Source: Berberis thunbergii
Lineage: Eukaryota > Streptophyta > Magnoliopsida > Ranunculales > Berberidaceae
Assembly: GCA_003290165.1 (NCBI GenBank)
Contig: QNQO01000505.1
Span: 496,001-560,000, forward strand
DNA: 64,000 bases
Reading direction: 5' to 3'
Both the position numbers and the translations under genes were made by a program. This document shows positions 48,200-59,709 of this stretch, piece by piece. The notes beneath the pieces are model-generated. The model did no database searches. It had not been told where the DNA came from and saw only the letters and a list, made by a program, of their open reading frames with translations. The stretch's first letter is position 1, and each line of letters starts with the position of its first letter.

Positions 48200-50374
48200 G
48201 GGGATGTGTTCTCGCTTGCCATGGCATTTTTGACTTGCTAGACAGAAGAGCTTATTGCTTTTGTACTGCTCGAAAAGGATGTCTCTACCATCTTCTGTTC
48301 TTGCACTGGATCAGGCTGCTTTGCATGATGTAACTTGATCTAGGAACACCCTATCTTTTTGAGTGTGGCGTAGTAGCAACCTTGTGCCATAGGTTGGTCT
48401 CCACGTATTATTCATTTGGAGTGGTTTGGAGTTTACTTAACTCATTGGTGAAGGGTGGAGACTACTGGTTCCATCTGGTGGAGCCATGGTCTTCCCAGGA
48501 TGAGATTATAAGATGATGGTGCGTCTATTATCATGAAGTCTAGAAATATGACCTTCCTGAGCTACGACTCTCCTGCTACCGTAGCTAACCTTATCTTTCT
48601 GACCGGGAAGCATTTATCCCCATTGAATCCGATCAGCGGGTGTTATGAAGATGTCAGCTTTTTCTCCTTGAGGTCCGTGCTACGGAATGCATTGTAAACA
48701 GAACGGTAAAAAAAATTCGTATGTCAACTATGGTTATCTTTACTTTCCACATTGCTATGGAGATCGAGATGACTAAGGCGTCGTTATGTGGTGCTCGAAT
48801 TCTTCAAGGTTCATGTCTGTAAAGGTCAAGGTGGGAATGAGACTTTGAATCCTTGAGTGGCAGATGTGTATCTCCTCACCCATATCCAGTAGTGTCCGCT
48901 TTCGGGACTCCATGACTGGTTTTCATTTGGTCCGACTCCATGAAGAACGTATATTATCCCTGTAGTCTCTTTCTCTATTTCTTTAACTGACTCCCCAATG
49001 TCCTTTATTTGTTTTGTTGGCTTTTTAGACTTTAGGAACTCTTTTAGTTTGCCTTTGCTGATTCAGTACTCAACTTTGTACCTCAGATTCTCGCAGTCAT
49101 TGGTGTCGTGGCAGCCTTCCTTGTGGTTCGCGCAGTGCTTGCCGTTGTCGCGTTTGGCAGGGTCTCCGCGTGTCTTTTGAGGCCACTTAAGTTTCTCCCA
49201 GCTTTTCATTGATTTCAGTATGTTCGACAGGTTAGCATTTAGGGGTGTCACAACTTTGGATCCAATGTAGTTGGACAATTTCTCAGACCTGAACCGACCG
49301 GGGTCCAGCCTATTGTCACCGCACTTCCTTTTGCTTCGTTCCTCATCCTCGCGTCTATTTCCTTTCTTTTTGTCCCAGAGAGCAGAGGAATTCTTATCGC
49401 CTTCGATTTCATTCTTTACGGTCCTAGACTCTTCCAGGGTGATGTGTTATTGGATGCACTTGAGGAGCTCTGCCATGTTCAGAGGAGGCTCCAAGGTGAG
49501 GTCTTCGTAGAGCTTCCCCTCTTTGAGGTCTGCAGTGAAGGCCGTCACAGCTGTATTGTCACTGCACCCGTTGATGAGGGTCAGCTCTTTGTTGAAGCGC
49601 GTGACATACTTTCGGAGTGTCTTGCTAGACCTCTTTTTTTGGGATAGTATGTAGTGCGGGCCTTTTTTGAAACGTTGACTTCCGATAAAACGTGCCAGGA
49701 ATTCCTTTGCTAGCATTTTAAAGGAGTTGATGGACTTCGACGGAAGGCTGTCAAACCACGTCAATGCTGAGCTTTTAAGACTAGTGGGAAAGTTCCCGCA
49801 CATGACGGATTCAAATATTTCTTTAAGGACCATTACGTGCTGGTAATGAAGCAAGTGGTTGAAATGATCGGCGGTCCCATAATAAGAGTCGAGCTTCGGG
49901 GGAGTGAACCTCATTCATGATCCGATCTACAAGTGGTGGCATGAAGAGGCGATACAGTATGTCCGGGTCGTGTGCTCTTCTGCGGAGGGGGTTCCCAGGG
50001 CTGAGCCTCTCTGTCCTGGCGTTGAACTCAGCATTAGCCACGCAGCTTCTTTTAGTCCAATAAGAACTAGCCGGTGTTTGGCTTTCCTGTGCTTGCTCCC
50101 TATCATCTTCTAGGGTTGGAGGTCCATGCTGCTTCTGGTCTCCATTAGCGAGTGATGGATTTTGTCGCATGAGAGCCTCCACCGCCTTGGTGATTCGCTG
50201 TATTTGAGATGCCAATGTATTGATTGTGGGATCTGTCATTGCTGCCATCAGCGCGGGAATGTGAGTCGGCAGCTCGTGCAAGATAGGAGCTGCTGAAGGA
50301 GGTGGTATAGGGACAGGCTGAGCATTTGATGTGTCCCCTGGTTCTCCGTTGTTGTGTGACCTAGTGGTCACCAT
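48200..50374 (-). pseudogene. Tat gag and protease remnant
   Basis: Reading begins MVTTRSHNNGEPGDTSNAQP at 50374. A frameshift near 49914 passes into RFTPPKLDSYYGTADHFNHL, the retrotransposon gag domain (with LTWFDSLPSKSINSF), then a stop at 49447. The same frame resumes with RDNGKHCANHKEGCHDTNDC, the zinc-knuckle-like gag C-terminus, near 49150. Between about 48700 and 48350 a decayed protease region reads LIGFNGDKCFPVRKIRLATV. Frames are lost below 48200. The order fits the N-terminal half of a Tat polyprotein. RT and integrase should follow but are absent. Confidence 0.82.
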
Positions 50375-50428
50375 CTCTCTGTGTTTTGAAAAGAGACGAC
50401 GCTTAATGTAAATTTAAGAAATTTAATG

Positions 50429-51084
50429 TGGTTCCTACTGACATGTTGACATGCACAAGTAGCACACGTGAGCCACGAACCACCGTTGTGATTGCCGATG
50501 ACACTCCGATGCTAAAGTCTAACATGGATCTGAGGAAGGTGTAATGCTGTAACATGGAATTTGTAGCGTACCTTAGCTTACCAATCTCATGTCTTATTTA
50601 TAATGCAAGGAGTCCTGGTTCAACCAGGTCATCGTAGGTGTAGTTTAAGAAGGAGATCTTAGTAGAGATCCTCTTCTAATTAGGAGTTGTGCCATAGGAG
50701 AGAAGTTCCCTGTTACCTCCGTGCTCCTAGATACACTGAAGATAATTCCCAATGCGAGAGTAGTCCATCGAAGAGAGTTTCCATGTGTGGAATGTGCTCT
50801 GGTATTTGTTTCCTAGTTGGAAGTAGAGAACAACTGTAATTGCCTGCCCGAAGCTGATCCTCGAGATACTTGCCTAAATAGGGCTTATGGATATTGAGGA
50901 TAGTTGTGAGGCGTATGGGCCTAGCATGCTGTGAGAGTTCGAGTCTGTCTGGTAGACTGATTTGAGCGGGCTTAGAACTATTTGGGCATGTTCAGTGTTC
51001 GGCTGACACTGGAGTCTGTGTTTCCTCGAGATCATCATGATACGTGTGGGGGCTTAGAGGTGTGACCGTTTTTATGTATCATCA
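50429..51084 (-). repeat. Tat 5' LTR (copy b)
   Basis: On the minus strand it starts TGATGATACATAAAAACGG. It matches copy a over most of its length, but the last ~40 bp (next to gag) differ, and no primer-binding site was recognised at 50400-50428. It lies about 55 bp upstream of the gag ATG. Confidence 0.82.
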
Positions 51085-51932
51085 AAATGTATTGTAACAT
51101 TTGTTCGTCTTTACAACAAAACTAAATTTTCTACTTACTATCACATTATTGGCAACGATTTATTTCGTTACTCATGATGGAATATTTTTTTTCCATGAAG
51201 TGTTTTTCTTAGTTTAAAGATCTTTAATTTCTTTATAGAGACAAAATATGATTTTGTTGGAAATTGTTATTATTAGCGAGAACATTATTTTGTTTGAAAA
51301 ATATCGATGACATTTTTTTAGCAGTGAAAAACTGTATAGTTGTCAACTATGATGTTGTTGATATTGATATATATCATTGCTAAAGATTATTAAAATTTTC
51401 CATCAATTCTTTTTTTAAACTTTCTACTTTTATTTCATTTTTAATGTAGATTTCTTTTCATTGCTAAAAGAGGATACATTTTTCCATAATAATTTGTACC
51501 CGTTAACATATTTCTTCCTAATTTGTAGTTTTTTAAGTATTAATTAAAGTTTCACGCGGGGACCATTTAAACATAAGTCATGATAGGAAACCAGGTTTTT
51601 TAACCAAGTTTTACAACCAGGATTTTACAACATTTCTAGGCAGCCAGGGAACACAACCATTTTTTAACTAGGTTTTAAGCTTTTTACACTTCTACCCCTT
51701 CTATATATGATGTTTGTGGTTGAGTTTTAAAGAGAATAGGTAAAAGTGTAACAAAAGCCCAAATCTAACCAAAAAATGGTTGTATTTTCTGGTTGCCTGG
51801 ACATAATTTTACGTTTATGTTCACATCACCAACCAATTAGTGGCACTTAAATAAGGTTTGTTAAAAAAGGGAAAAAAGAAAAGAAATAAAATTAGAATAA
51901 GATGGCAAGAAGCTTCACCACGTCACACTTCA
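51085..51932. other. Gene-free AT-rich stretch
   Basis: Nothing coding was recognised between the Tat 5' LTR and the Mutator-like element. Confidence 0.45.
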
Positions 51933-51941
51933 CTCACTAAT

Positions 51942-53085
51942 CAAAATTTCTAGCCGGACTTGTGTAGAAGCCTTGAGCATGCTTGGACCCTCCTAGACAC
52001 GTGTGCGCTGGGTCTGTTAGCGTGAGAGAAACAAAGTAGCAAACCAAAACACTCACTCTTCACAGTCACTCACACTGCTTTCACTTTCAATCACTCGAAA
52101 AAGTTTTCAAGTACACATTCGTTCATGTTTTTAGGGTTTCTCGATGTTTCCAAAATGAGATCTTGAGCTCTCAAAAGCCTTAAAAACCCGATCTTGAACC
52201 CTAGATTTGGTCCATTTCAACCTAGAATGGAAGAAATCCAGTCTCAATCGGACAACTACAGGTCCTCATCGTCTTCAGCGAGCACCTGACCACAAGAATC
52301 TCCTCAAGTAGCTTCTAAACTAAAACTCAAAATAGATATTTGTTTACTTTACTTTCTCTTCTAAACAAAACAAATATCCACATTTACTTTCTCTTCTAGC
52401 AAATAGAGATCTTGCCAAGATCCGACCAAGGCAGAGATCTCGACCAAGACGAAGTTTCAACCTCAACCTCGACCTCGACCCGAGTTCAAAGATTTGAGTT
52501 GTGAAGACCACTTTAAAAATTTTTCTTTTTCCAGCCATCAACCAAGAGTCCCAAAGGTATGAGTTTTGCAATCTCAATTCTTCTTTTACATTTGGGTTTC
52601 TGAAGAGTGCTTGGTTCATTTTCACTGATAAATGGGGAAATTGTGGAAAATGGGGAAACAAAATATGAGTTTTGCAGAGAATCGAATGGGGTTTATGGGT
52701 TTTGCAGAGAATCCAGTTCTTGAATTTGTGAAAAATGGATTGAGAAATCTTTTTCCACTTTTTACCATTGTATTTCTTCCAAAAATTTTGCTCTATTTCT
52801 TTTCTAATTTTGGATTTTCATTTTTTAATGATACCCCATTTTTCGGATTTTCACCTATTGATTGGAGTGTTTAAATTTTTGTTTGATTACAGGATTTTAG
52901 GGTGTTATAATTTTGGAATTTCATTTTTTTTTTGGACATACATGAACATCTGTCCATTACACAAAATGCATGAACATCTGTTTTGAGTTTTAGAACACAA
53001 AATGCTTATACATTTCCCGGATCAAAATGAACACAAAATGCTCATACAAAATGAACATTTGTTTTGAGTTTTAGCTCTAAATTTG
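51942..53085 (+). repeat. MULE left TIR
   Basis: It matches the complement of 58345-59517. In MuDR-type elements the TIRs hold the promoters; here the TIR ends about 200 bp before the plus-strand ATG. ORFs inside it, such as 52632-52874, are also present in the other TIR and are not recognisable. Confidence 0.85.
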
Positions 53086-53290
53086 TTATGCCCACTTACA
53101 GAGGTTAGTACATGCATCGAGTTCATTCTAAAACTTTACCCTCACTAACTGCTCGACTAATCATGATTGGAACCATTGGGGTTGTAGGCTTGTGGTGTGT
53201 ATCCTTCTTTGTTGCTTTGCTTTTCTGAATTTTCAAAAAAATATTCCTTCTTTGTTGCATTGCTTTTCTGATTTTATTTTAAATACAGGG

Positions 53291-53572
53291 ATGGCATTCA
53301 AAGCATACGTTGTGTATCGTGGTCGTAAACCCGGAGTATACATGATTTGGCCAGGATGTTTATTTGAGGTATCAAGCTATAACGGTGTTTTGTATAAGGG
53401 GTTTACGTCAGTTACCGAAGCATACGCGGCATATGACTTGTGGGTTCACTTAGAAGAGGTGAGAAAAGAAAGGGAGGCAGAAAACAACAACGAAGATGTG
53501 AAAGTTAATGATCATGTTTTTCATAGTAACGATCGTGTTTTTGACGGTCAAGCCGATAAAATAAATGATTGA
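53291..53572 (+). CDS. RNase H1-type hybrid-binding (viroplasmin-like) domain protein, 93 aa
   Basis: The ORF is intact and starts MAFKAYVVYRGRKPGVYMIW. It continues with PGCLFEVSSYNGVLYKGFTS and EAYAAY, then a charged tail rich in Glu, Asn and Asp. This is the full pattern of the small domain at the N-terminus of RNase H1 and in caulimovirus viroplasmin: Y.V..GR..GVY..W..C..EV..Y.G..YK.F.S..EA. That domain binds RNA/DNA hybrids or double-stranded RNA. No catalytic RNase H domain follows. An acceptor-like aaatacag lies just before the ATG, so a leader intron from the left TIR is likely; the frame is open further up, to 53192, but without domain match. It occupies the mudrB position of the element and points toward the transposase. 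It has no stop or shift, unlike the transposase. Its role in transposition is inference only. Confidence 0.72.
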   Translation: MAFKAYVVYRGRKPGVYMIWPGCLFEVSSYNGVLYKGFTSVTEAYAAYDLWVHLEEVRKEREAENNNEDVKVNDHVFHSNDRVFDGQADKIND

Positions 53573-55189
53573 AGAAATTACACCCAAGAGAACAACGATC
53601 CTTGGGCTTTTACGAGGGACTTAATAATTGCTTAATTAGTAGTAATTATTATGATAGTTGTACTATTTTTTTTGAAGCTCTTGGGAGAATGATGTGTAAT
53701 GTAATAAGTACATAAATATGTAATATGTGAAATATTTGGTAGTCCAATCCAATTTGTGTTTCCAAGCCCTCCATTGCTTTATTTTGAGAAATAACTCTAA
53801 ATCTGATACATGTGGTATGCCTTACAATTGAATTTAAATTGCTATTACCGAGATGAAATTGCTATCATGACATCATTTTCTTTGGCTCTGGTTTTGAGAA
53901 AATGAGATTTTTTTTCTAACATAAACGTAGGTTCTCAGCCATTAGAATTATGAAAGTGGATGTGTGAGTTTCAATCATGTTGAATACTCTTTGCCGATGA
54001 AATTTTTTTTCCTATTTCTTTGTTGCAACTTGCAAGGATCTTTCCTTTCCTCGTCTTTATAATATTCATAGTTAGCAACGCCTGTTGCAGACCAAAGAGT
54101 TCTGACATCAGATTGAAGAAATTCTTAAAGAGTGCTATAACCATTGATTGTCATTAAGAGCAAAGGTCCCAAAGACACAACCTTTCTGTTTGAACTAAAA
54201 AATTCAGCACAAAACCATTTTAAGTTGTCATATCCAAAAATACAGCACCATTATACAAAGCCATGGGTAAATCTTGTAATAGGATGCTGCCAGGATTGAG
54301 GGAAAATTGTGCAATGTACAATTATACTTATTTAGATGCCTAATCTAGACTTGTGAAAAATCTTATCATCCTTTGCCTATCCTAACTCATGGTTGGATGA
54401 ACTTATAACTAGAATTGTTGACATTTTTGAAGTAATTTATGGATAATTTGTGTTGGGTAATTTGATGATATGAAAAAAGCACTTCCTTTTCCCTTCAACA
54501 ACAAAGAAACAATGATTTAGCCAAAACAATTTTGAATGAATTGCATGAAAAAGGAAAGGCCATAAACACCTCGTCTCCATCATTGTTTTGCATAACTTTA
54601 TCTGCTATTCATAAACGTTGTGTGGTTACCCATTAGCAATGACATAATCTTGCATAACACATAAAACCTAACCCCAAGGTACAAAAGCCACATCACAGAT
54701 TGCTCAAAGAAATAATACAATGCTTACTTGAAAAAAACAATCATTTGGATTTTTGATAAGTAATTACTTCAGGTAGCAGTATAGCAGATGAAATTTGAAG
54801 TAGAAATAAACATAACTTTGTTCACAAATGTCACATATGCCAGGTAGTAGATCTAGCATAACAAAGTGGATCATGAAGTAAACTGAGAAGATTCACGGTC
54901 TTAAAAAGGGTTGGGGGCATTTGCAAGTCCTCGACACTTTTTTGTAGCATTTCAACAGCCATACTCATTAAAGGCCTATTTGGAATGGAGTGGTTTCTCA
55001 ACATTTTCATCTAATCTCTACCCGTGGAACAAGCAAGCAACCATCAATGACTTGATCATCTGATCTGCAAATCTTTTATCCTTGAAAAAAAATAATTGCT
55101 TGCTTGCTTGTTTGTTTGTATTATCTTTGTATTAGTATATATATACATGGGAAAAAAAATAAGAAAATGAACTTACAATGATTGCCCTG
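53573..55189. other. Intergenic part of the MULE
   Basis: This lies between the 3' ends of the two convergent genes. No ORF of note and no other element was recognised. Confidence 0.5.
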
Positions 55190-57757
55190 GTCTGCAACAA
55201 TTTGAATTCACAACGACATGTAGTCTGTCAACTCCATGTCGTTGTTTGAAGCTGATGGCTGCAACACTACAAAAATAAAATAAATATTAAGAAGCAATAT
55301 TTATATACCTGTGAGAGCAATGAATAAAAACGATCAATTCCTTCAAATGGAATACCAGATTGTGAATAGTTTGACCCCATTGTTTCAACCTTCAAGTCGA
55401 CAAATATACAAATCATAAGTGAACAATCATAAGTGATAGTTACGTGTATGTAAATATATTAAAGTCAAACCTGTGTATTTGGATTTAATGAATGAGACGT
55501 CATATATTCTGAACCTTCAATTCCAATTTGGGAACAACCCTATAAATGACATGTGTAAATAAAATTTAATATTCTTGACTTAAGAAAATAAATATTCATA
55601 AAACACATGTTGCAGAACTTACCACATTCTTCTCAATGGTCTGCTTTTTATTTGTTTGTTTCCTTTTTTCCATTGTATTTTTTTACAAATTTTTTCAACG
55701 GTGGATTGCATCCTTGAATTAGAGCGTCGGCTTTTGCTACGAGCCAGTAATGGACTATGAATGTTGATCTCAAAACTAGTAGTATTCGAGCCAAATTCCA
55801 AAACCCATTTGAATCAACACGCTCATCACCATCATTAGTTTTAAGTTGCTCAATTTTATAGTTATCCATTCTTGAACTTGGCATGTCTTCTTTTCATCCT
55901 CAGCGGTGTAGTCGGCCATTTCATAGAAGGCACTGCACATCTTATCAAACCGTTGATTTTCAAGCTTCATTCCCCAATCTGAATAAACAATCTTAACCTT
56001 TGTATGAGCCCTCTACACATCTTTCTTCCACCTCCGAAGAACATATTTATCTGGTACAACATGAATCTCTATTTCAAGCAAGACTTTCAATATATGTTTG
56101 CATAAGATCCCCCTGAACTCAAACAATTTGCAATTACACTTGATATTGAAATCGACAACGTTAAAATATACTATAAAATTGACTGAGCATTGTCTATCTC
56201 CTATCACAAAGTCTTGTCTAACATTGTATACCTCGAAGCCACTCCCATCCATAACTTCACTAAGAATTCTACAACATATATTCCCTGCTATTGCTTCTTG
56301 GAACTCCTTAAATTTATTTCTAGTGTAGGCAGCTTGAAAAGTTTTCTCTATTGCATAAGGAGTAACGCAAGGAATCTTTCGATTGAACAATTTAAAGTCA
56401 TTTTTAGCTTCCTTTTGAACCTTACTTCGTAGTGCATTCTCATATTGTTCTACGAATTGTTTCAAAGTGGTCTTTGAATTTTCATAACCATAAAAAAAAC
56501 ATTCATGCTTTCACTCCTTTGAGTTGAAGAGATCCCTGCCCAAAAAGTACTTCTTTGATATGTTGGCACCCAATGCATCATTTCAAGATATAATCCTCTC
56601 AACCAATCATTTTCTTGCAGATAATATTTCTTAATGAAACCATGCCAATTTACTTCAAACTCTTCATGAGACATGGAATCGTAAATTGCTCTTTGCATTG
56701 CAAATTTGATTGCCTCATATTGATTGCAATCGGACAACTTTTCAAGCAACTCCTTTATAATATGCCACAAACACCATCTATGTCGCGCGTTGGGAAATAC
56801 AATTTCAATGGCCGTTTTCATTGCCCTATCTTAATCAGTGATTATAGCTATCGGAGCATTGCCATTCATACATACAAGCAAAGTTTGGAAAATCCAAACA
56901 AATTCTTCAATGGTCTCACCACATATCAATCCACATTCCAAAAGAATTGACTGACCGTGATGATTGACCCCAACAAAAGGAGCAAATGGCATCTCATACT
57001 TTTTTGTTAAGTATGTAGTGTCAAAAGTAACAACATCTCCAAAATCCTTGTAAGCTGCTATGCTCCATGCATCAGCCCAAAAGACATTTTTCAACCTCCC
57101 TTTATCGTCCAAATCCATCAAATAAAAGAAATCGACATTGTTAGCTTGCATTTTTCAGAAGTAGTTATGAAGGGCCATCGCATCCCCCTCACCAAGTATC
57201 AACCTCCTCATTTTATCCAGATAATTGTATCAATATTTCTGAGAAAATGGCAGAATACCATGACCAACAGCTTCAACTACACATGAAGAAAAACTCTTAC
57301 TTTGCCTAATACCTGCCTTATCATTATAATCCAGCTTCTTCTTGACATACGAGCTCATAATTATATTTTTTGGATAAAATCTTGATTTTTCGGGGCTCAA
57401 TTCATGATTGTGATCAAGTGTTACTTTTGTCATTAACATTGTTCCATCAGAGTGTATTTGAGCTCTAACCTTAGCCAAACATCCATATTTACTTGTACCG
57501 CGCAATTTTACAACACTTTTTTATTCACTTTTATGCTACCCAGACCGACCACATGCAAGCGTAATGTATTTAGGTTTTCCATATTCATCTCTTTCCGTAT
57601 TCCTTACTTTCACTGGAAATCCTATTTTATTACCATAATTATGATAATAACCTCGATACTCATCAATGCTGCTGAATTGCATCCCTTCTGTAGGATTTTT
57701 TATCTTTTCTAAATTTTCTTTCTTCTCTATCCATTCATTATCTTCTACACTATCCAT
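55190..57757 (-). pseudogene. MULE transposase (FAR1-type DNA-binding, DDE and SWIM domains), broken
   Basis: It starts MDSVEDNEWIEKKENLEK at 57757. A FAR1-type DNA-binding region follows (GNKIGFPVKVRNTERDEYG, then a stop region, then KVTLDHNHELSPEKSRFY). The MULE catalytic domain has FDTTYLTKKYEMPFAPFVGV (first Asp near 57021) and NAPIAIITD (second Asp near 56835), then RHRWCLWHI. The SWIM zinc finger reads CNCKLFEFRGILCKHILKVL near 56150. Downstream exons with clean borders include GCSQIGIEGSEYMTSHSLNP (near 55540) and VETMGSNYSQSGIPFEGIDR (near 55380). In-frame stops near 57536, 57229, 57153 and 56831, and a frameshift near 56465, break it. Several stops are explained by C-to-T changes. 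FAR1/FHY3 host proteins share this plan, but the flanking TIRs and 9-bp duplication show a transposon copy. Confidence 0.85.
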
Positions 57758-58344
57758 TCCTGAAATATGTGTTATAATATACAACAACTGTTATAATATA
57801 AATGCACAACTAATAGCCCTAGTACTATTACTTTGTATAGTCTATTTTGGGGAAAAGTGATGCAACTAAGGATCCACCAGAGTTGTTATACAGGTAGTTT
57901 CGGCCAAATAGACTATACAATAGAAGTACTATACAATACAAGCTAATGAAAAATGTATCCCTAAACAAAAATTCTATGAAATAATTACTGAACTGAAATA
58001 AATACAATACAAGCTAAACATGACACTAATTAACCAAAACCATTTGAACTTCTAATTACTTCAATGTTGAGATATTATTGAACTGAAAGAGTTACCTTTA
58101 TTTGGATGGAATCGAAAGAGTTTGAGAATAACTTCGAATGATGGAGAGCAACACGAAAGATTTTCTGATCCCTAAAATTAGGAAAAAAAATATAATTTTA
58201 TTACACATTGTAGCTAAGAGCTGACTGAAGCAAAACATAGAAAAATCTATTTCTTGAAATTTAGAGCTGAATTTAATACACATTATCAGTGAAAATTTAG
58301 AGCTGAATTTGATTGACCTTCTATTTTTGTAATCAGAAACTTCT
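57758..58344. other. Transposase leader region of the MULE
   Basis: AT-rich sequence between the transposase ATG and the right TIR; it probably holds the 5' UTR and an intron. No other gene was seen. Confidence 0.4.
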
Positions 58345-59517
58345 ATTTTTGAATTTAGAGCTCGAACCCAAAACAGATGTTCATTTTGTATAAGCATTTT
58401 GTGTTCATTTTGATCCGGGAAATGTATAAGCATTTTGTGTTCTAAAACTCAAAACAGATGTTTATGCATTTTGTGTAATGGACAGATGTTCATGTATGTC
58501 CAAAAAAAATGAAATTCCAAAATTATAACACCCTAAAATCCTATAATCAAACAAAATTTTAAACACTCCAATCAATAGGTGAAAATCCAAAAAATGGGGT
58601 ATCATTAAAAAATGAAAATCCAAAATTAGAAAAGAAATAGAGCAAAGTTTTTGGAAGAAATACAATGGTGAAAAATGGAAGAAGATTTCTCGATCCATTT
58701 TTTCACAAATTCAAGAACTGGATTCTCTGCAAAACCCATAAACCCCATTCGATTATCTGCAAAACTCATATTTTATTTCCCCATTTTCCACAATTTCTCC
58801 ATTTATTAGTGAAAGTGAACAACACACTCTTCAGAAACCTAAATGTAAAAGAAGCACTAAGATTGCAAAACCCATACCTTTGGGACTCTTGGTTGATGGC
58901 TGTACAAAGAGAAATTTTCAAAGTGGTCTTCAAAACTCAGATACCTGAACTCAGGTCGAGGTCGAAACTCCGCCTTGGTTGGATCTTGGTCGAGGTCTCC
59001 GCCTTGGTCGGATCTTGGCTAGATCTCTGTTTGCTAGAAAAGAAAGTAAATGTGGATCTTTGTTTTGTTTAGAAGAGAAAATAAAGTAAACCGAGATCTG
59101 TATTGAATTTTAGTTTATAAGCTACTGGAGGGGATTCTTGTGGTCGGGCTACTCGCTGACGACAACGAGGACCTGTAGTTGTCTGACTGAGACTAAATTT
59201 CTTCTATTTTAGGTAAAAATGGACCAAATCTAGGGTTCAAGATCAAGTTTTTAAGGCAGTTGAGAGCTCAAGATCTCATCTTGGAAATGTAGAAAAACCC
59301 TAAAAACACGAACGAATGTGTACTTGACATCTTTTTCGAGTGATTGAGAGTAAAAGCAATGTGAGTGACTGTGAAGAGTGAGTGTTTTGGTTTGCTACTC
59401 CGTTTCTCTCACTCTAACAAACCCAACCAACCACGTGCCTAGGACACTCCATGCGCACATGCCTAGGAGGGTCCAGGCACGCTCAAGGCGTCTACACAAG
59501 GCCGACTAGAACGGTTC
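58345..59517 (-). repeat. MULE right TIR
   Basis: Inverted copy of 51942-53085, slightly longer because of small indels near the outer end (extra cacgtggttggttggg). Confidence 0.85.
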
Positions 59518-59526
59518 CTCACTAAT

Positions 59527-59690
59527 TCTTAAGAGCTAGGCCAGGCAAGCCAGGCCCGTGCCAGGCCTGTCCCAATACCGTCCATCATTATAGAGATGTG
59601 CATCTCGAGCATGGTGGACGACATAGGGCTAGGCATGGCGCGGACCTGGCCTGCTAGCCTGGCTCTCTAGACAAGCTCCACTTCACTACA
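59527..59690. repeat. Short inverted-repeat element beside the MULE
   Basis: Imperfect arms aagagctaggccaggcaagc and gctagcctggctctct enclose a smaller palindrome (gtccatcat...atggtggac). It resembles a foldback MITE. The target duplication was not found. Confidence 0.45.
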
Positions 59691-59709
59691 TTAACTCAAT
59701 TCACTTCCT

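Larger units (their letters stand above)
35554..51084 (-). mobile_element. Tat-lineage gypsy element lacking RT and integrase
   Basis: On the minus strand the order is 5' LTR (51084-50429), gag and protease remnant (50374 to about 48200), a non-coding part with a 129-bp tandem array, an extra ORF on the opposite strand (36477-38908), a purine-rich tract and the 3' LTR (36230-35554). Removing the 6.2-kb insertion and its ATAAG duplication leaves about 9.3 kb. No RT, RNase H or integrase could be found between protease and the tandem array, so this looks like a non-autonomous deletion derivative. The flanks do not show a clear 5-bp duplication, so recombination between two copies cannot be excluded. 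Confidence 0.7.
51942..59517. mobile_element. Mutator-like element (MULE), 7.6 kb, long TIRs, two convergent genes
   Basis: A perfect 9-bp duplication CTCACTAAT lies at 51933-51941 and 59518-59526, flush with the ends of ~1.15-kb inverted repeats. The outermost bases read caaaatttctagccgg on the left and, complemented, gaaccgttctagtcgg on the right (11 of 16). A transposase gene runs inward from the right TIR on the minus strand, and a small gene runs inward from the left TIR on the plus strand. This convergent plan matches MuDR (mudrA and mudrB). The size and TIR-to-gene arrangement suggest an originally autonomous element. The transposase is now broken. Confidence 0.88.

Noticed and set aside
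52632..52874. Coding ORF in the MULE left TIR
   Set aside because: A similar open frame occurs in the other TIR, with no domain features; the TIR is better explained as promoter and leader.
53291..53572. Endogenous caulimovirus (viroplasmin) sequence
   Set aside because: The domain alone is shared with cellular RNase H1. No movement protein, coat protein, protease or RT of caulimovirus type lies nearby, and the ORF sits inside a MULE with intact target duplication.
55190..57757. A host FAR1/FHY3-like gene
   Set aside because: The same domains occur in host transcription factors, but here the gene is flanked by 1.15-kb TIRs and a 9-bp target duplication and is full of stops.
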